From Dyadobacter sp. 676 (GTDB lineage Bacteria; Bacteroidota; Bacteroidia; Cytophagales; Spirosomataceae): 64,000 nt of DNA. The stretch covers positions 62,001 to 126,000 of the forward strand of contig NZ_CP159289.1 in NCBI RefSeq assembly GCF_040448675.1, given 5' to 3'. Positions 20,187-28,869 of the stretch are shown in pieces. The notes beneath the pieces were generated by a model. That model made no database searches, was not told the origin of the DNA, and saw nothing but the letters and a program-made list of their open reading frames with translations. The position numbers and the translations under genes are program-made. The first letter of the stretch is position 1; the number at the start of each line of letters is the position of its first letter.

Positions 20187-21194
20187 ATGGAAAATCCTGT
20201 CATTGATTTGAAGGGGTTAACCAAATGCTATGGTTCGTTCAAAGCCGTCGATAACCTGAACCTAACGATCGGCAAGGGCGAGATATTCGGCCTGCTGGGC
20301 CCCAACGGCGCGGGTAAGACTACGACCATCCTCATGATGCTCGGACTCACCGAACCTACTGCGGGCACGGCTACCGTTTGCGGCTTTAATGCCACGACCC
20401 ACCCGATCGCGGTAAAACGGAAGGTAGGTTACATGCCCGACAGCGTTGGCTTTTACGATAGCATGACCGCCCTGGACAACCTGATCTACACCGCCAGGCT
20501 GAACGGCATTCCGGGCGCCGAGGCCGGCAAGCGGGCGCTGGATTTGATGAACGCCATCGGACTGGGCGCGGCCACGGACAAAAAAACGTCCGTTTTTTCC
20601 AGGGGAATGAAGCAAAGGCTCGGCCTGGCGGAAGTGCTGATCAAGCGCCCGGAGGTGATCATCCTGGACGAGCCCACGCTCGGCATCGACCCCGCGGGTG
20701 TAAAGGAGTTCCTTTCGCTGATCCGTCAACTCAGCAGGGAACAGGGACTGACCGTATTGCTATCCTCGCACCACCTGCATCAGGTGCAGCAGGTATGCGA
20801 CCGTGTAGGCATATTTGCCGGCGGAAAAATGCGGATGGAAGGCAATATCGCCAACCTCTCGCAGAACCTATTCACCAGCGAACCATACACGGTAACCGTA
20901 ACGCTCAAAAACCCCCTGCCCGAATCGTGGGAACACGCCGCGGAGCTGCGGGCAGTCGACGGTGTAAAACAATTCGCGATTACCGAAAAGGTGATCGAGA
21001 TCGCCTGCGTTTCCGACGTCACTCCCGATATCGTACGCTTCTTTGTAAACGGAGGCCACGATGTGATGGGTGTCCACAAGAGGGAATTCGGGCTCGACGA
21101 AATTTATCAAAAATACTTTGAGAATAATTTAACCGAAAACAATTCCAATGACAAGTCTCGCAGTATTTTCCAAAAGTATTTCGAGAAAAGGTGA
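20187..21194 (+). CDS. ABC transporter ATP-binding protein
   Basis: A 335-residue ATPase with Walker A GPNGAGKTT (38-46), signature SRGMKQRLGL (138-147), Walker B VIILDEP with catalytic Glu162, and an H-loop in SSHHLHQV. The C-terminal extension is typical of the NatA/CcmA-type exporters with a separate permease. The end overlaps the permease start by 47 bases, so translation is coupled. It would energise the permease encoded next. Confidence 0.95.
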   Translation: MENPVIDLKGLTKCYGSFKAVDNLNLTIGKGEIFGLLGPNGAGKTTTILMMLGLTEPTAGTATVCGFNATTHPIAVKRKVGYMPDSVGFYDSMTALDNLIYTARLNGIPGAEAGKRALDLMNAIGLGAATDKKTSVFSRGMKQRLGLAEVLIKRPEVIILDEPTLGIDPAGVKEFLSLIRQLSREQGLTVLLSSHHLHQVQQVCDRVGIFAGGKMRMEGNIANLSQNLFTSEPYTVTVTLKNPLPESWEHAAELRAVDGVKQFAITEKVIEIACVSDVTPDIVRFFVNGGHDVMGVHKREFGLDEIYQKYFENNLTENNSNDKSRSIFQKYFEKR

Positions 21195-22155
21195 AGCCGC
21201 CGCAGATTCGCCCGGACCTTTCCGGGTAATGGTGGCCAAAGAGGTGGCGGACCATATCCGGAGCTGGCGGTTCATAGTACTGTTTACGCTGATCCTGCTG
21301 ACATTTGCGGGGGCCCTGTCGGTCTCCCTGGGCAATATCAGGAATACGGTTTCGAATGTGCAGGACCCCGACAGTACATTTGTTTACCTGAAACTGCTGA
21401 CCGCCACCGACGGCAATATGCCGCCTTTCCATGTGTTTATGAACTTTCTCGGGCCGTTACTCGGCATAGCGCTGGGTTTCGACGCGATCAATTCAGAGCA
21501 AAACAACGGGACGCTCATACGTCTGATGGCACAACCGGTGTACCGCGATAATCTGATCCTCGCCAAGTTTGCCAGCGCATTGCTCATCGTAGCCTGCCTT
21601 TTCACGGCCCTCGCCCTGCTGATGATCGGTGCCGGTCTGACGATCACCGGGGTATGGATCGAACCGGCAGAGGTCTTACGCATCTTTGGCTTCATCTTCA
21701 TGACCGTCATTTACGTGGGCTTCTGGCTGAGCCTGTCGATATTATTCTCCATCCGGTTCAAACAGGCGGCCACTGCGGCACTGGCCGCCATCGGTATCTG
21801 GTTATTTTTTACAGTGTTTTACCAGATCGTCGTCAATCTCGTGATCGGCGCTTTCATTCCGAAACAAATCCTGCTTACCCAGGAGCAGATCAGGTACAAC
21901 GAAATGGCCCTGAATATACTTCGACTGGCACCCAGCCAGCTTTATTCCGACGCGACGACCACGTTGCTCATGCCTTCCGTACGCAGCCTGGGACCACTTA
22001 CGATGGAGCAGCTGGCAGGAGCTATCCCCTCCCCCCTCCCATTCAGGGAAAGCCTGATGGTCGTTTGGCCGCAGGTAAGCGGATTGCTGGCGGCGACGTG
22101 CTTCTGCTTTGCCTGGTCGTATTACCTGTTTATGCGGCGGGAAATCAGAAGTTAA
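21148..22155 (+). CDS. ABC transporter permease (ABC-2 / NosY-like)
   Basis: A 335-residue integral protein with about six helices, beginning with a cytoplasmic segment (FRVMVAKEVADHIRSWRFIVLF) typical of NosY/ABC-2 permeases, then a periplasmic loop and the EQNNGTLIRLMAQPVYRDNLILAKF coupling region. It completes the NEW3-ATPase-permease operon. A hairpin with a T-tract follows about 45 bases downstream. Confidence 0.92.
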   Translation: MTSLAVFSKSISRKGEAAADSPGPFRVMVAKEVADHIRSWRFIVLFTLILLTFAGALSVSLGNIRNTVSNVQDPDSTFVYLKLLTATDGNMPPFHVFMNFLGPLLGIALGFDAINSEQNNGTLIRLMAQPVYRDNLILAKFASALLIVACLFTALALLMIGAGLTITGVWIEPAEVLRIFGFIFMTVIYVGFWLSLSILFSIRFKQAATAALAAIGIWLFFTVFYQIVVNLVIGAFIPKQILLTQEQIRYNEMALNILRLAPSQLYSDATTTLLMPSVRSLGPLTMEQLAGAIPSPLPFRESLMVVWPQVSGLLAATCFCFAWSYYLFMRREIRS

Positions 22156-22586
22156 AAGCAGCTTGCTGAAAAACGATTTCCAGGTCTATTTTCGAATAAA
22201 AAGCAGTCCTGGCGTGTGCCGGGGCTGCTTTCTGTTTTTCGGGCTGACAAAAGAGCAGCTGGCACAAATTTTGCTTGTCGGCTGGCGTCAAGAATAATAT
22301 GGCATTGCCAGGATTTGTTTCACGATAAATTTCTGTCAAATGACGATATTTTCAAAGGCACCACACTTGCGGCGGGAATCCTCCCATGCAGCACGGTTGA
22401 TAAAAAACATCCGCAATTTTCCCGAACGTCTTCTTTGCCGCAAGCCTCCCTGGAACTGTTTTGAACAATTCCGGACCTGACCACGTCCGGATAGCCGCGG
22501 CACCGCGCCATTCGTGCTGTGGCATCGTGTCCCTTTCAACAGGGCGAAGCATTTTTATGGATTTTTTAACTTGTAAAACGACGCAT
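22156..22586. other. Intergenic region with terminator and promoter for the GT4 gene
   Basis: A 431-base gap. It starts with a rho-independent terminator (listed separately), and the remainder should carry the promoter of the GT4/debranching operon. A TTTTAACTTGTAAAAC stretch lies just before the GT4 start. No ORF with a recognisable product is seen. Confidence 0.5.
22200..22239 (+). terminator. Rho-independent terminator of the NEW3-ABC operon
   Basis: AAAGCAG pairs with CTGCTTT (22225-22231), extended by GC-rich pairs in the loop region, and is followed by CTGTTTTT. Confidence 0.7.
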
Positions 22587-23672
22587 ATGAAAATCGCACA
22601 AATAGCGCCGCTATACGAATCAGTACCTCCCAAATTATATGGCGGGACCGAAAGAGTCGTGTCCTACCTGACCGAAGAATTGGTTAACCACGGCCACGAC
22701 GTCACCTTGTTTGCAGCCGGCGATTCGGAAACCAGGGCTAAGCTGGTTAGTCCCGTCGGCTCGGCACTGCGGCTGGACCCATCGGTAACCGACCCGATCG
22801 CGTTTCATATTATCCAGATGCAGGACGTCGCCGATCTGGCCGGCGAGTTCGATGTTCTGCATTTCCACACCGATTACTTCCATTTCCCGTTCACCAGCAC
22901 GCTCCCGAAGCCTGTGCTGACAACGCTGCACGGCCGCCTCGACTTGCCGGAACTGCAACATATCTACCGCAGATTCAATCGCCAGAATGTGGTATCGATT
23001 TCGAATCACCAGCGGCTTCCCTTGCCCAACGCCCATTGGCTCGATACGGTGTACCATGGCTTGCCCGGGCAGCTCTACAAACCCGGCCGGGGCGACGGCG
23101 ATTACGTTGCGTTCATCGGAAGGATTTCGCGCGAGAAGAGGCCGGACCGCGCCATAGAAATCGCCGGACGGGCGGGAATGAAGCTCAAAATTGCCGCCAA
23201 AATAGACAAGGCCGACCGCCAGTATTATGAAAGCACTATCAGGCCGCTATTGCAGCAGCCACATGTGGAATTCATCGGTGAAATCGGCGAAGACCTGAAA
23301 GGGCCGTTTTTGGGCAGGGCAAAAGCGTTGCTTTTCCCTATCGATTGGCCCGAGCCCTTTGGCATGGTGATGATCGAAGCCATGGCGTGCGGCACACCGG
23401 TAATTGCCTTCCGGAATGGCTCCGTTCCCGAAGTTTTGCAGGATGGCGTCAACGGGTTTATCGTCGATTCCGTGGAGGAGGCCGTCGCCGCGCTCGACCG
23501 CATCGACCTGATCGACAGGAGAGAAGTGAGGCGGTGTTTCGAAGAACGGTTTACCGCGGGCGTTATGACGGCAAACTACGAGCGAATTTATGCGCGGCTG
23601 CTGGCGAAACAGCATGGTCCCGATGCATCCCGCTCGCTTAACAGTACCTTTTCAGCAGAAAACGCCGCTTAG
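22587..23672 (+). CDS. Glycosyltransferase family 4 protein
   Basis: A 361-residue GT-B enzyme. The N-terminal MKIAQIAPLYESVPPKLYGG with YGGTERVV and the donor-site PIDWPEPFGMVMIEAMACG with its EX7E are diagnostic of GT4. ATG 22587 is preferred over an in-frame start at 22461 because the family begins exactly with MKIAQ. It is separated by only 2 bases from the debranching-type glucosidase, so they are one operon. The acceptor is unknown; an intracellular alpha-glucan, disaccharide or osmolyte is the natural guess from its partner. Confidence 0.92.
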   Translation: MKIAQIAPLYESVPPKLYGGTERVVSYLTEELVNHGHDVTLFAAGDSETRAKLVSPVGSALRLDPSVTDPIAFHIIQMQDVADLAGEFDVLHFHTDYFHFPFTSTLPKPVLTTLHGRLDLPELQHIYRRFNRQNVVSISNHQRLPLPNAHWLDTVYHGLPGQLYKPGRGDGDYVAFIGRISREKRPDRAIEIAGRAGMKLKIAAKIDKADRQYYESTIRPLLQQPHVEFIGEIGEDLKGPFLGRAKALLFPIDWPEPFGMVMIEAMACGTPVIAFRNGSVPEVLQDGVNGFIVDSVEEAVAALDRIDLIDRREVRRCFEERFTAGVMTANYERIYARLLAKQHGPDASRSLNSTFSAENAA

Positions 23673-23674
23673 TT

Positions 23675-25798
23675 ATGGAAGATCAGATCACATCATTGAA
23701 TACCATCGATATTTCATTGCTCGACGACCGGACGCAGGTGCTCAATTACCGGGATACATTCGCAATTCTGAACCGGTCGGGTGATATAACAGCGTCGGGC
23801 GGGCACGCTTTTGGCATTTACCACAGGGATACGCGCTATATCAGCAGCCTGTCGCTGTCGGTCAACGGTGTCCGGCCCCGGTTGCTGGGCTCCTCCATCA
23901 AGGAAGAGAACGAAATCCTGTCTATCGACCTGACAAACCCCACGCTTACCCTGGACAACGGCCTGACGATCGAGCAAGGGCAGATCCACATCAGGCGGAG
24001 CCAGTTCCTGCGTTCAGGTTACTTTTATGAAAAAATCCAGCTTCAATCCTTCGCCGGGGACACATGCCCTGTGAAGTTATCGCTCAGGTTCGGCAGCGAC
24101 TTTTTGGACATCTTTGAGGTACGGGGAATTCAAAGAGAAAGAAGAGGTCTCAGGGGCATGCCCGTTATCGACGACCAGTCAATCATCATGTATTACGACG
24201 GCCTGGACGGCGTGAAAAGGACGGCCAGGGTGAGCTTTCCGAGAGTTTTCGAATACGAAACCCAGGTCCCCGCCGCGCATTTCGACTTCGAGCTCCTGCC
24301 CGGCAAAAGTGCCGAACTGGACTACTCCATTCAATTCCGGGAGGAGCATCAGACCGACGACGCTTATCCCAAAAGCTATAAAGAAGCCCGGCCGCTGCTT
24401 GAACCGGAGTTGCGGAGAACAAGCGCGATGTTCCCCCGCATCGATACATCCAACGAGCAGTTCACGCACTGGCTGAACCGTTCCAAAATCGATTTGATAT
24501 CCCTGCTGGCCGACACCCCGCAAGGCAAATATCCTTACGCCGGCGTCCCATGGTACAATACCGCTTTCGGCCGCGACGGGTTGATAACCGCCCTGCAAAC
24601 TCTGTGGGCAGCCCCGGACCTTGCCAGGGACGTGCTCTTTTTCCTGGCAAGCCGGCAAGCCGTGAAGGCTGACCCCGCCGCCGATGCCGAGCCCGGTAAA
24701 ATCCTGCACGAAACGCGTAACGGCGAAATGGTCGCGCTCAACGAGGTCCCGTTTCGCCAGTATTACGGCAGCATCGATTCCACGCCGCTGTTTGTCATGC
24801 TGGCGGGCAGATACTACGAGCGAACCGCCGACAAAGCTACTATTGAGGCATTGTGGCCCAACGTCAGAGCCGCTCTCGAGTGGATCGACCGCTATGGCGA
24901 CCTGGATGGCGACGGGTTCCTCGAATATCAGCATAAGGCCGAAAACGGGTTGACCAATCAGGCATGGAAGGACAGTTTCGATTCTGTTTTTTACGATAAC
25001 GGCGAACTGGCCGCGCCGCCGATCGCCATGTGCGAGGTGCAGGGGTACGTCTACGCCGCCAAAAAAAAGGCCGCTGTCCTGGCCGGGGCAATGGGCGAAC
25101 CGGACCTTGCCGCGGAACTGGAAGAAAGCGCCGGACAATTAAAAATCGAGTTCCACAAGCGGTTCTGGGACGAAGCGCTTCAATGTTACGTGCTCGCTCT
25201 GGACGGCAACAAAAAAACCTGCCGTGTCAAATCCTCCAATGCGGGACAGCTGCTGTACACGGGAATCGTTCCCGACCAGTTTGCCGCGCCATTGGCGGCT
25301 ACGCTGTTAAAGCCGGACATGTTCAGTGGCTGGGGCCTGCGTACCGTGTCGTCCGAATCGGCTCGGTATAATCCGATGTCTTATCACAATGGCTCGATAT
25401 GGCCCCATGATGTGTCGTTGGTTGCAATGGGCATGGCCCGTTATGGACTTCACCGGGAAGCCTATCAACTGGTAACTTCGCTCTTCGATGCGTCGCTGTT
25501 CCTGCCATTGCAACGTTTGCCGGAGCTGTATTGCGGCTTCGAGCGGCGTAAGGGAGAAGGCCCGACCCCGTATCCGGTTGCCTGTTCACCCCAGGCATGG
25601 TCGGTAGCGGCGGCCTTTCAGGTCATCGAGGCTATCCTGCTTCCCGGTTTCGACCCCGCGAAGGGAACTCTGACGATCAACGCGGACGGGTTACCCGCAT
25701 ATCTGGATGAGATCCGTGTGAGCGGTCTCAGGGTCGGCACCAGCGCCTACGATGTCCGGTTCAGGAAGGAATCCGGGCCGGAAATTCGGAAGATGTAA
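23675..25798 (+). CDS. Amylo-alpha-1,6-glucosidase / MGH1-like glycoside hydrolase
   Basis: A 707-residue protein with an N-terminal GDE_N_bis domain (about 35-220, including HAFGIYHRDTRYIS) and an (alpha/alpha)6 catalytic domain with WYNTAFGRDGLITALQTLW, YGSIDSTPLFVMLAGRYYE, WKDSFDSVF and NPMSYHNGSIWPHDVSL. These features define bacterial amylo-alpha-1,6-glucosidase-like enzymes, thought to debranch or trim alpha-glucans. No signal peptide, so cytoplasmic. It lies in an operon with the GT4 gene and ends 5 bases from the convergent phosphoesterase gene. Confidence 0.92.
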   Translation: MEDQITSLNTIDISLLDDRTQVLNYRDTFAILNRSGDITASGGHAFGIYHRDTRYISSLSLSVNGVRPRLLGSSIKEENEILSIDLTNPTLTLDNGLTIEQGQIHIRRSQFLRSGYFYEKIQLQSFAGDTCPVKLSLRFGSDFLDIFEVRGIQRERRGLRGMPVIDDQSIIMYYDGLDGVKRTARVSFPRVFEYETQVPAAHFDFELLPGKSAELDYSIQFREEHQTDDAYPKSYKEARPLLEPELRRTSAMFPRIDTSNEQFTHWLNRSKIDLISLLADTPQGKYPYAGVPWYNTAFGRDGLITALQTLWAAPDLARDVLFFLASRQAVKADPAADAEPGKILHETRNGEMVALNEVPFRQYYGSIDSTPLFVMLAGRYYERTADKATIEALWPNVRAALEWIDRYGDLDGDGFLEYQHKAENGLTNQAWKDSFDSVFYDNGELAAPPIAMCEVQGYVYAAKKKAAVLAGAMGEPDLAAELEESAGQLKIEFHKRFWDEALQCYVLALDGNKKTCRVKSSNAGQLLYTGIVPDQFAAPLAATLLKPDMFSGWGLRTVSSESARYNPMSYHNGSIWPHDVSLVAMGMARYGLHREAYQLVTSLFDASLFLPLQRLPELYCGFERRKGEGPTPYPVACSPQAWSVAAAFQVIEAILLPGFDPAKGTLTINADGLPAYLDEIRVSGLRVGTSAYDVRFRKESGPEIRKM

Positions 25799-25803
25799 TG
25801 GCG

Positions 25804-26574
25804 TCAGCCGGTCCTTAACATATTGCCGTAGGCGCTGGGCAACGGACTGGCTTCAACCGCTTTGGCCGCGCGCTCAACGTCGTATTCGAAGCGGACAAAC
25901 TCTACACCGACACTTTCTTTGTCCCGGGTGTTACTGTCCTCGCCGATGGTCAGCAATACGTAACAGCCACGTGGGTCCTGATCCTTGGGCTTCCCAACCG
26001 ACCCGATATTGACAGCATGACGGTAACGGTCGCTTCGTCCGTTACCGGAGTTCAATATCCTGTGGTAAGGTTTATGGGTATGCCCGAAACACAGTATATC
26101 GGCGTCGGCCTGCTCCATGATCCGCATCATACTTTGCTGGTCCCGGTCTTCGAAAAGGTATTCGTTAACCTTGCGTGGACTGCCGTGTACCAACAGGACA
26201 TCAAGCTTGCCGGGATTCAGCCGGAACACCAGACGGATATGGGCCGGTAATGTTCTGAGGTACGCCCGCTGTCCATCTCCAATGATTTCGTTGGTATAAG
26301 CAATGGACACCTTACCCATTGCTTTTTCCTCATCGGTTTTATAAGCACAGCCGCAGTTGTCGCTGTTGCGGCCGATCCCGAAATCGTAGTTACCGGCAAT
26401 GGCGGGAATACGTCTTTTACGGATTTCATCGATCACCTCGTTCGGCCAGACGTTATAACCTACAAGGTCGCCCAAACAATAGATCGCGTCGGCATTGCGT
26501 GTTCCGACATCGTCGAAGAACGCCTCCAATGCGGGCAGATTGGCATGGATATCGGAGAACAAGGCGATTTTCAT
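25804..26574 (-). CDS. Calcineurin-like metallophosphoesterase
   Basis: A 256-residue phosphoesterase with all five metal motifs: SDIHANLPAL (Asp8, His10), GDLVGYN (Asp36), GNYD (Asn62), a VHGSP His and GHTH. This is the YfcE/DR1281-like group acting on phosphomono- or diesters. It is the third gene of the ars operon, 57 bases after arsM. A role in arsenic metabolism is not established. The C-terminal part is slightly longer than in minimal members. Confidence 0.92.
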   Translation of the reverse strand: MKIALFSDIHANLPALEAFFDDVGTRNADAIYCLGDLVGYNVWPNEVIDEIRKRRIPAIAGNYDFGIGRNSDNCGCAYKTDEEKAMGKVSIAYTNEIIGDGQRAYLRTLPAHIRLVFRLNPGKLDVLLVHGSPRKVNEYLFEDRDQQSMMRIMEQADADILCFGHTHKPYHRILNSGNGRSDRYRHAVNIGSVGKPKDQDPRGCYVLLTIGEDSNTRDKESVGVEFVRFEYDVERAAKAVEASPLPSAYGNMLRTG

Positions 26575-26631
26575 TTCAGGTGATTGTCGTCAAATCATAT
26601 TTTTTGCGGATGCCTTCCGGCAAGCCGGGCT

Positions 26632-27480
26632 TCAATCGCAACAGCCGGGAGCGCAGCAGGTTCCGGCCGGCCTCAATGGCTTTTCGGCATATACCGTCAC
26701 GCTGTAAATGCCGGTATTCCCGGCTTTGAAAGCAGCGATACCGGATTCGTCGAGGTAATTGGCCAGAATATCGTCGGGAATAACGATGGGTTTTTCCTTT
26801 TGCAGGGTCACGTTGGCGAAGCCGTTCACTTCGATCAGCGCCAGGTATTCGTCCTTTTGAATAGCTCCCGAAACACAGCCGGCATACATTTCCGCGGCCG
26901 AGCGGAGGCTGTCGGGTAAATCGCCGACCAATACGATGTCGGAGATACTGAAATGACCGCCTGGCTTCAAAACCCGGAATATTTCCCTGAAAACGCCGTC
27001 CTTATTAGGTACCAGGTTCAAAACGCAATTGCTGACAATCACATCGGCGATATTTGCCGACACCGGCATTTTTTCAATGTCTCCCTGCCGGAACTCGACA
27101 TTATTGAAGCCGCGGGCTTCCGCGTTAAGCCTCGCCCGCTCTATCATCGCCGGAGTGAAATCGATACCGATCACCCTTCCCTCGCTGCCGGCCTCCGCAC
27201 GTGCGACGAACGCATCGTTGCCCGCACCGCTGCCCAGGTCGATTACCGTATCCCCCGCCTCGATCCTGGCGAACCGGGTAGGCAAACCGCAGCCCAGGCC
27301 CAGGTCGGCATCCGGGTTATAACCTTTCAGCTCGGTATAATCGTCGCTCATGATGTTGTATACCTCCGTGGAGCAGCCGCCCGACCCGCAGCATGAAGAT
27401 TGGTTTGTGTCCTTGTCCTGCAAAGCGATTTCACTGTATTTCTGCCTTACAAGCTCCTTCAATTGTTCTTCGGTTTGCAT
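26632..27480 (-). CDS. arsM: Arsenite S-adenosylmethionine methyltransferase
   Basis: A 282-residue ArsM. The SAM site is VIDLGSGAGNDAFVA (about 79-93). The arsenite-binding cysteines are present: Cys30/31/36 in an N-terminal CC-x4-C cluster, Cys64 in LGCGLPT, Cys152 in SNCVLNL and Cys202 in AGCVSGA. The C terminus adds a CCAPGCC cluster (275-281) common in bacterial forms. It methylates As(III) stepwise to volatile or less toxic species in the cytoplasm. It is downstream of arsR and of a second operator, so arsenite likely induces it. Confidence 0.95.
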   Translation of the reverse strand: MQTEEQLKELVRQKYSEIALQDKDTNQSSCCGSGGCSTEVYNIMSDDYTELKGYNPDADLGLGCGLPTRFARIEAGDTVIDLGSGAGNDAFVARAEAGSEGRVIGIDFTPAMIERARLNAEARGFNNVEFRQGDIEKMPVSANIADVIVSNCVLNLVPNKDGVFREIFRVLKPGGHFSISDIVLVGDLPDSLRSAAEMYAGCVSGAIQKDEYLALIEVNGFANVTLQKEKPIVIPDDILANYLDESGIAAFKAGNTGIYSVTVYAEKPLRPAGTCCAPGCCD

Positions 27481-27503
27481 TTCCGTTTTATTTTAATCGT
27501 ACT

Positions 27504-27519
27504 ATTGCAATATTGCGAT
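27504..27519 (-). promoter_or_regulatory. Second putative ArsR operator, upstream of arsM
   Basis: ATTGCAATATTGCGAT is a 16-base near-perfect palindrome sharing the ATnGnAATATTnCnAT framework with the site upstream of arsR. It lies in the arsR-arsM gap, 24 bases before arsM. Likely allows arsM its own repressed promoter. Confidence 0.65.
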
Positions 27520-27540
27520 GATTTCGGAAGAAAAAAATTG

Positions 27541-27873
27541 TTAACAGCAATTCGCTCCTTTCAGGTCTACCTCCCGAAAGAAATTGCTGAACAGTGCATT
27601 ATACTTGTTCCACACTTTCGGATTAATACAATAGCATACACTTACGCCTTCGACTGTCCCCTGGATGATCCCCGCTGTTTTCAATTCTTTCAGGTGCTGG
27701 GAAGTCGTCGCCTGCGCGAGCCCAAGCTCTTCCACCAGATCGCCGCATACGCAGGCGTTCTTTTTCACCAGGTATTGCAGGATCGCGATGCGGGCGGGAT
27801 GTGCAATGGCTTTCGCCATCAGGGCAAGTTCATTTTGTTCCTTCGTGAATAAATCCGTTTTGGTAGCGCCCAT
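27541..27873 (-). CDS. arsR: ArsR/SmtB-family arsenite-responsive repressor
   Basis: A 110-residue winged-helix protein with the metal-sensing ACVCGDL (Cys41-x-Cys43) in the DNA-recognition region, the classic alpha3-type arsenite site, and LAQATTSQHLKELKTAGII as recognition helix. A C-terminal NCC may supply a further thiol. It heads the ars operon and is probably auto-repressed through the perfect palindrome 19 bases upstream of its start. Arsenite binding releases DNA. Confidence 0.93.
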   Translation of the reverse strand: MGATKTDLFTKEQNELALMAKAIAHPARIAILQYLVKKNACVCGDLVEELGLAQATTSQHLKELKTAGIIQGTVEGVSVCYCINPKVWNKYNALFSNFFREVDLKGANCC

Positions 27874-27891
27874 GATTCAGATCCTAATTTC

Positions 27892-27907
27892 ATCGTAATA
27901 TTACGAT
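27892..27907 (-). promoter_or_regulatory. Putative ArsR operator, upstream of arsR
   Basis: ATCGTAATATTACGAT is a perfect 16-base palindrome placed just upstream of the arsR start, where an ArsR autoregulatory site is expected. It shares its core with the site at 27504-27519. Confidence 0.75.
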
Positions 27908-28001
27908 TAAATTGGGGTTACTTCCAAATCTTTTATTTTTTTTCTGAATGGAAATCCCTGAGGCAATAAGATATACACGGCTTCCGGTGTTTAAGTCGCG
28001 T

Positions 28002-28814
28002 CTAACCGGGGTACTCACTGGGCGCCTTGCCGAATTTTTTCTTGAATGAATGGGAAAAATGGGACAGGCTTTCGAATCCCAGGTCCAGGTAAATGGCGGA
28101 CGGCTTTTTATTTTTGGTTTCAATGAGGTGCCTCGCTTCCAGGAGCCGGCGCTCTTGCAGCCAATGCCTGGGAGCCATGCCAAATATCTTTTGAAAATCT
28201 CGCTTGAAACCTGCCAAGCTCCTTCCCGTAAGCCGCGCAAATTTTTCGACGGGAACATTATAATGAAAGTTGCTGAGCATAAACTTTTCCAGGTCCATTT
28301 TATATGGCTCCGAAAAATCGAACAGCAGCTCTTCAAGCCCCGGTTTGGAATGTATGAGCAAATGTACCGCTTCTTTCACTTTGAGTGTCGCAAGCCGTGC
28401 TGTAACCGCCCCCTGCGGATTTCGGATATAGGGAATTACCGATTGGAAAAAAGCACGAAGGAAGTCGTTTGCGGGAATCAGCACATTCGGCGGTCCGGAG
28501 TATTTGCGCCCCGTTTCCACTTGCTCCTCAAGGGCAATCGCCCGGAGCAGCTCCTCCTGCAAACAGATAACAATGGTTTCGTAGTCCTGGTCGTCGAGCG
28601 GGGTCTTTGTGATTTCCCCCAACTGGTTCTTTTGTATCAAAAGCATTTCACCGGCACCCATGGCGATCTTCTGCGTGGCCGTTTCGAGCGAAAAACGGCC
28701 CGAAACCTGCATCACCAGCGTATTATGTTCCATGAACGCCACTTTGTCTTTTCTCTCCTTCGAAAAATAGGAGTAAAAGATGACGCCGGGAAGTATTTCG
28801 GTTGGATTTGTCAC
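28002..28814 (-). CDS. AraC-family transcriptional regulator
   Basis: A 270-residue regulator. The N-terminal half is a cupin-like sensor (ATQKIAMGAGEMLLIQKNQL); the C-terminal half holds the two helix-turn-helix units (FARLTGRSLAGFKRDFQKIFG and AIYLDLGFESLSHFSHSFKKKFG) followed by the family ending GKAPSEYPG. The start is GTG at 28814. It sits 55 bases after the aldo/keto reductase gene on the same strand, so it may regulate that gene. Confidence 0.92.
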   Translation of the reverse strand: MTNPTEILPGVIFYSYFSKERKDKVAFMEHNTLVMQVSGRFSLETATQKIAMGAGEMLLIQKNQLGEITKTPLDDQDYETIVICLQEELLRAIALEEQVETGRKYSGPPNVLIPANDFLRAFFQSVIPYIRNPQGAVTARLATLKVKEAVHLLIHSKPGLEELLFDFSEPYKMDLEKFMLSNFHYNVPVEKFARLTGRSLAGFKRDFQKIFGMAPRHWLQERRLLEARHLIETKNKKPSAIYLDLGFESLSHFSHSFKKKFGKAPSEYPG

Positions 28815-28869
28815 GAGGTAAAGATATTAAAAGCAGGGCTTTTTAACACCCTGCCTTTGCTTGTTCCCG

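Noticed and set aside
24179..25138. 319-codon minus-strand frame
   Set aside because: Antisense to the debranching enzyme, which has family motifs throughout.
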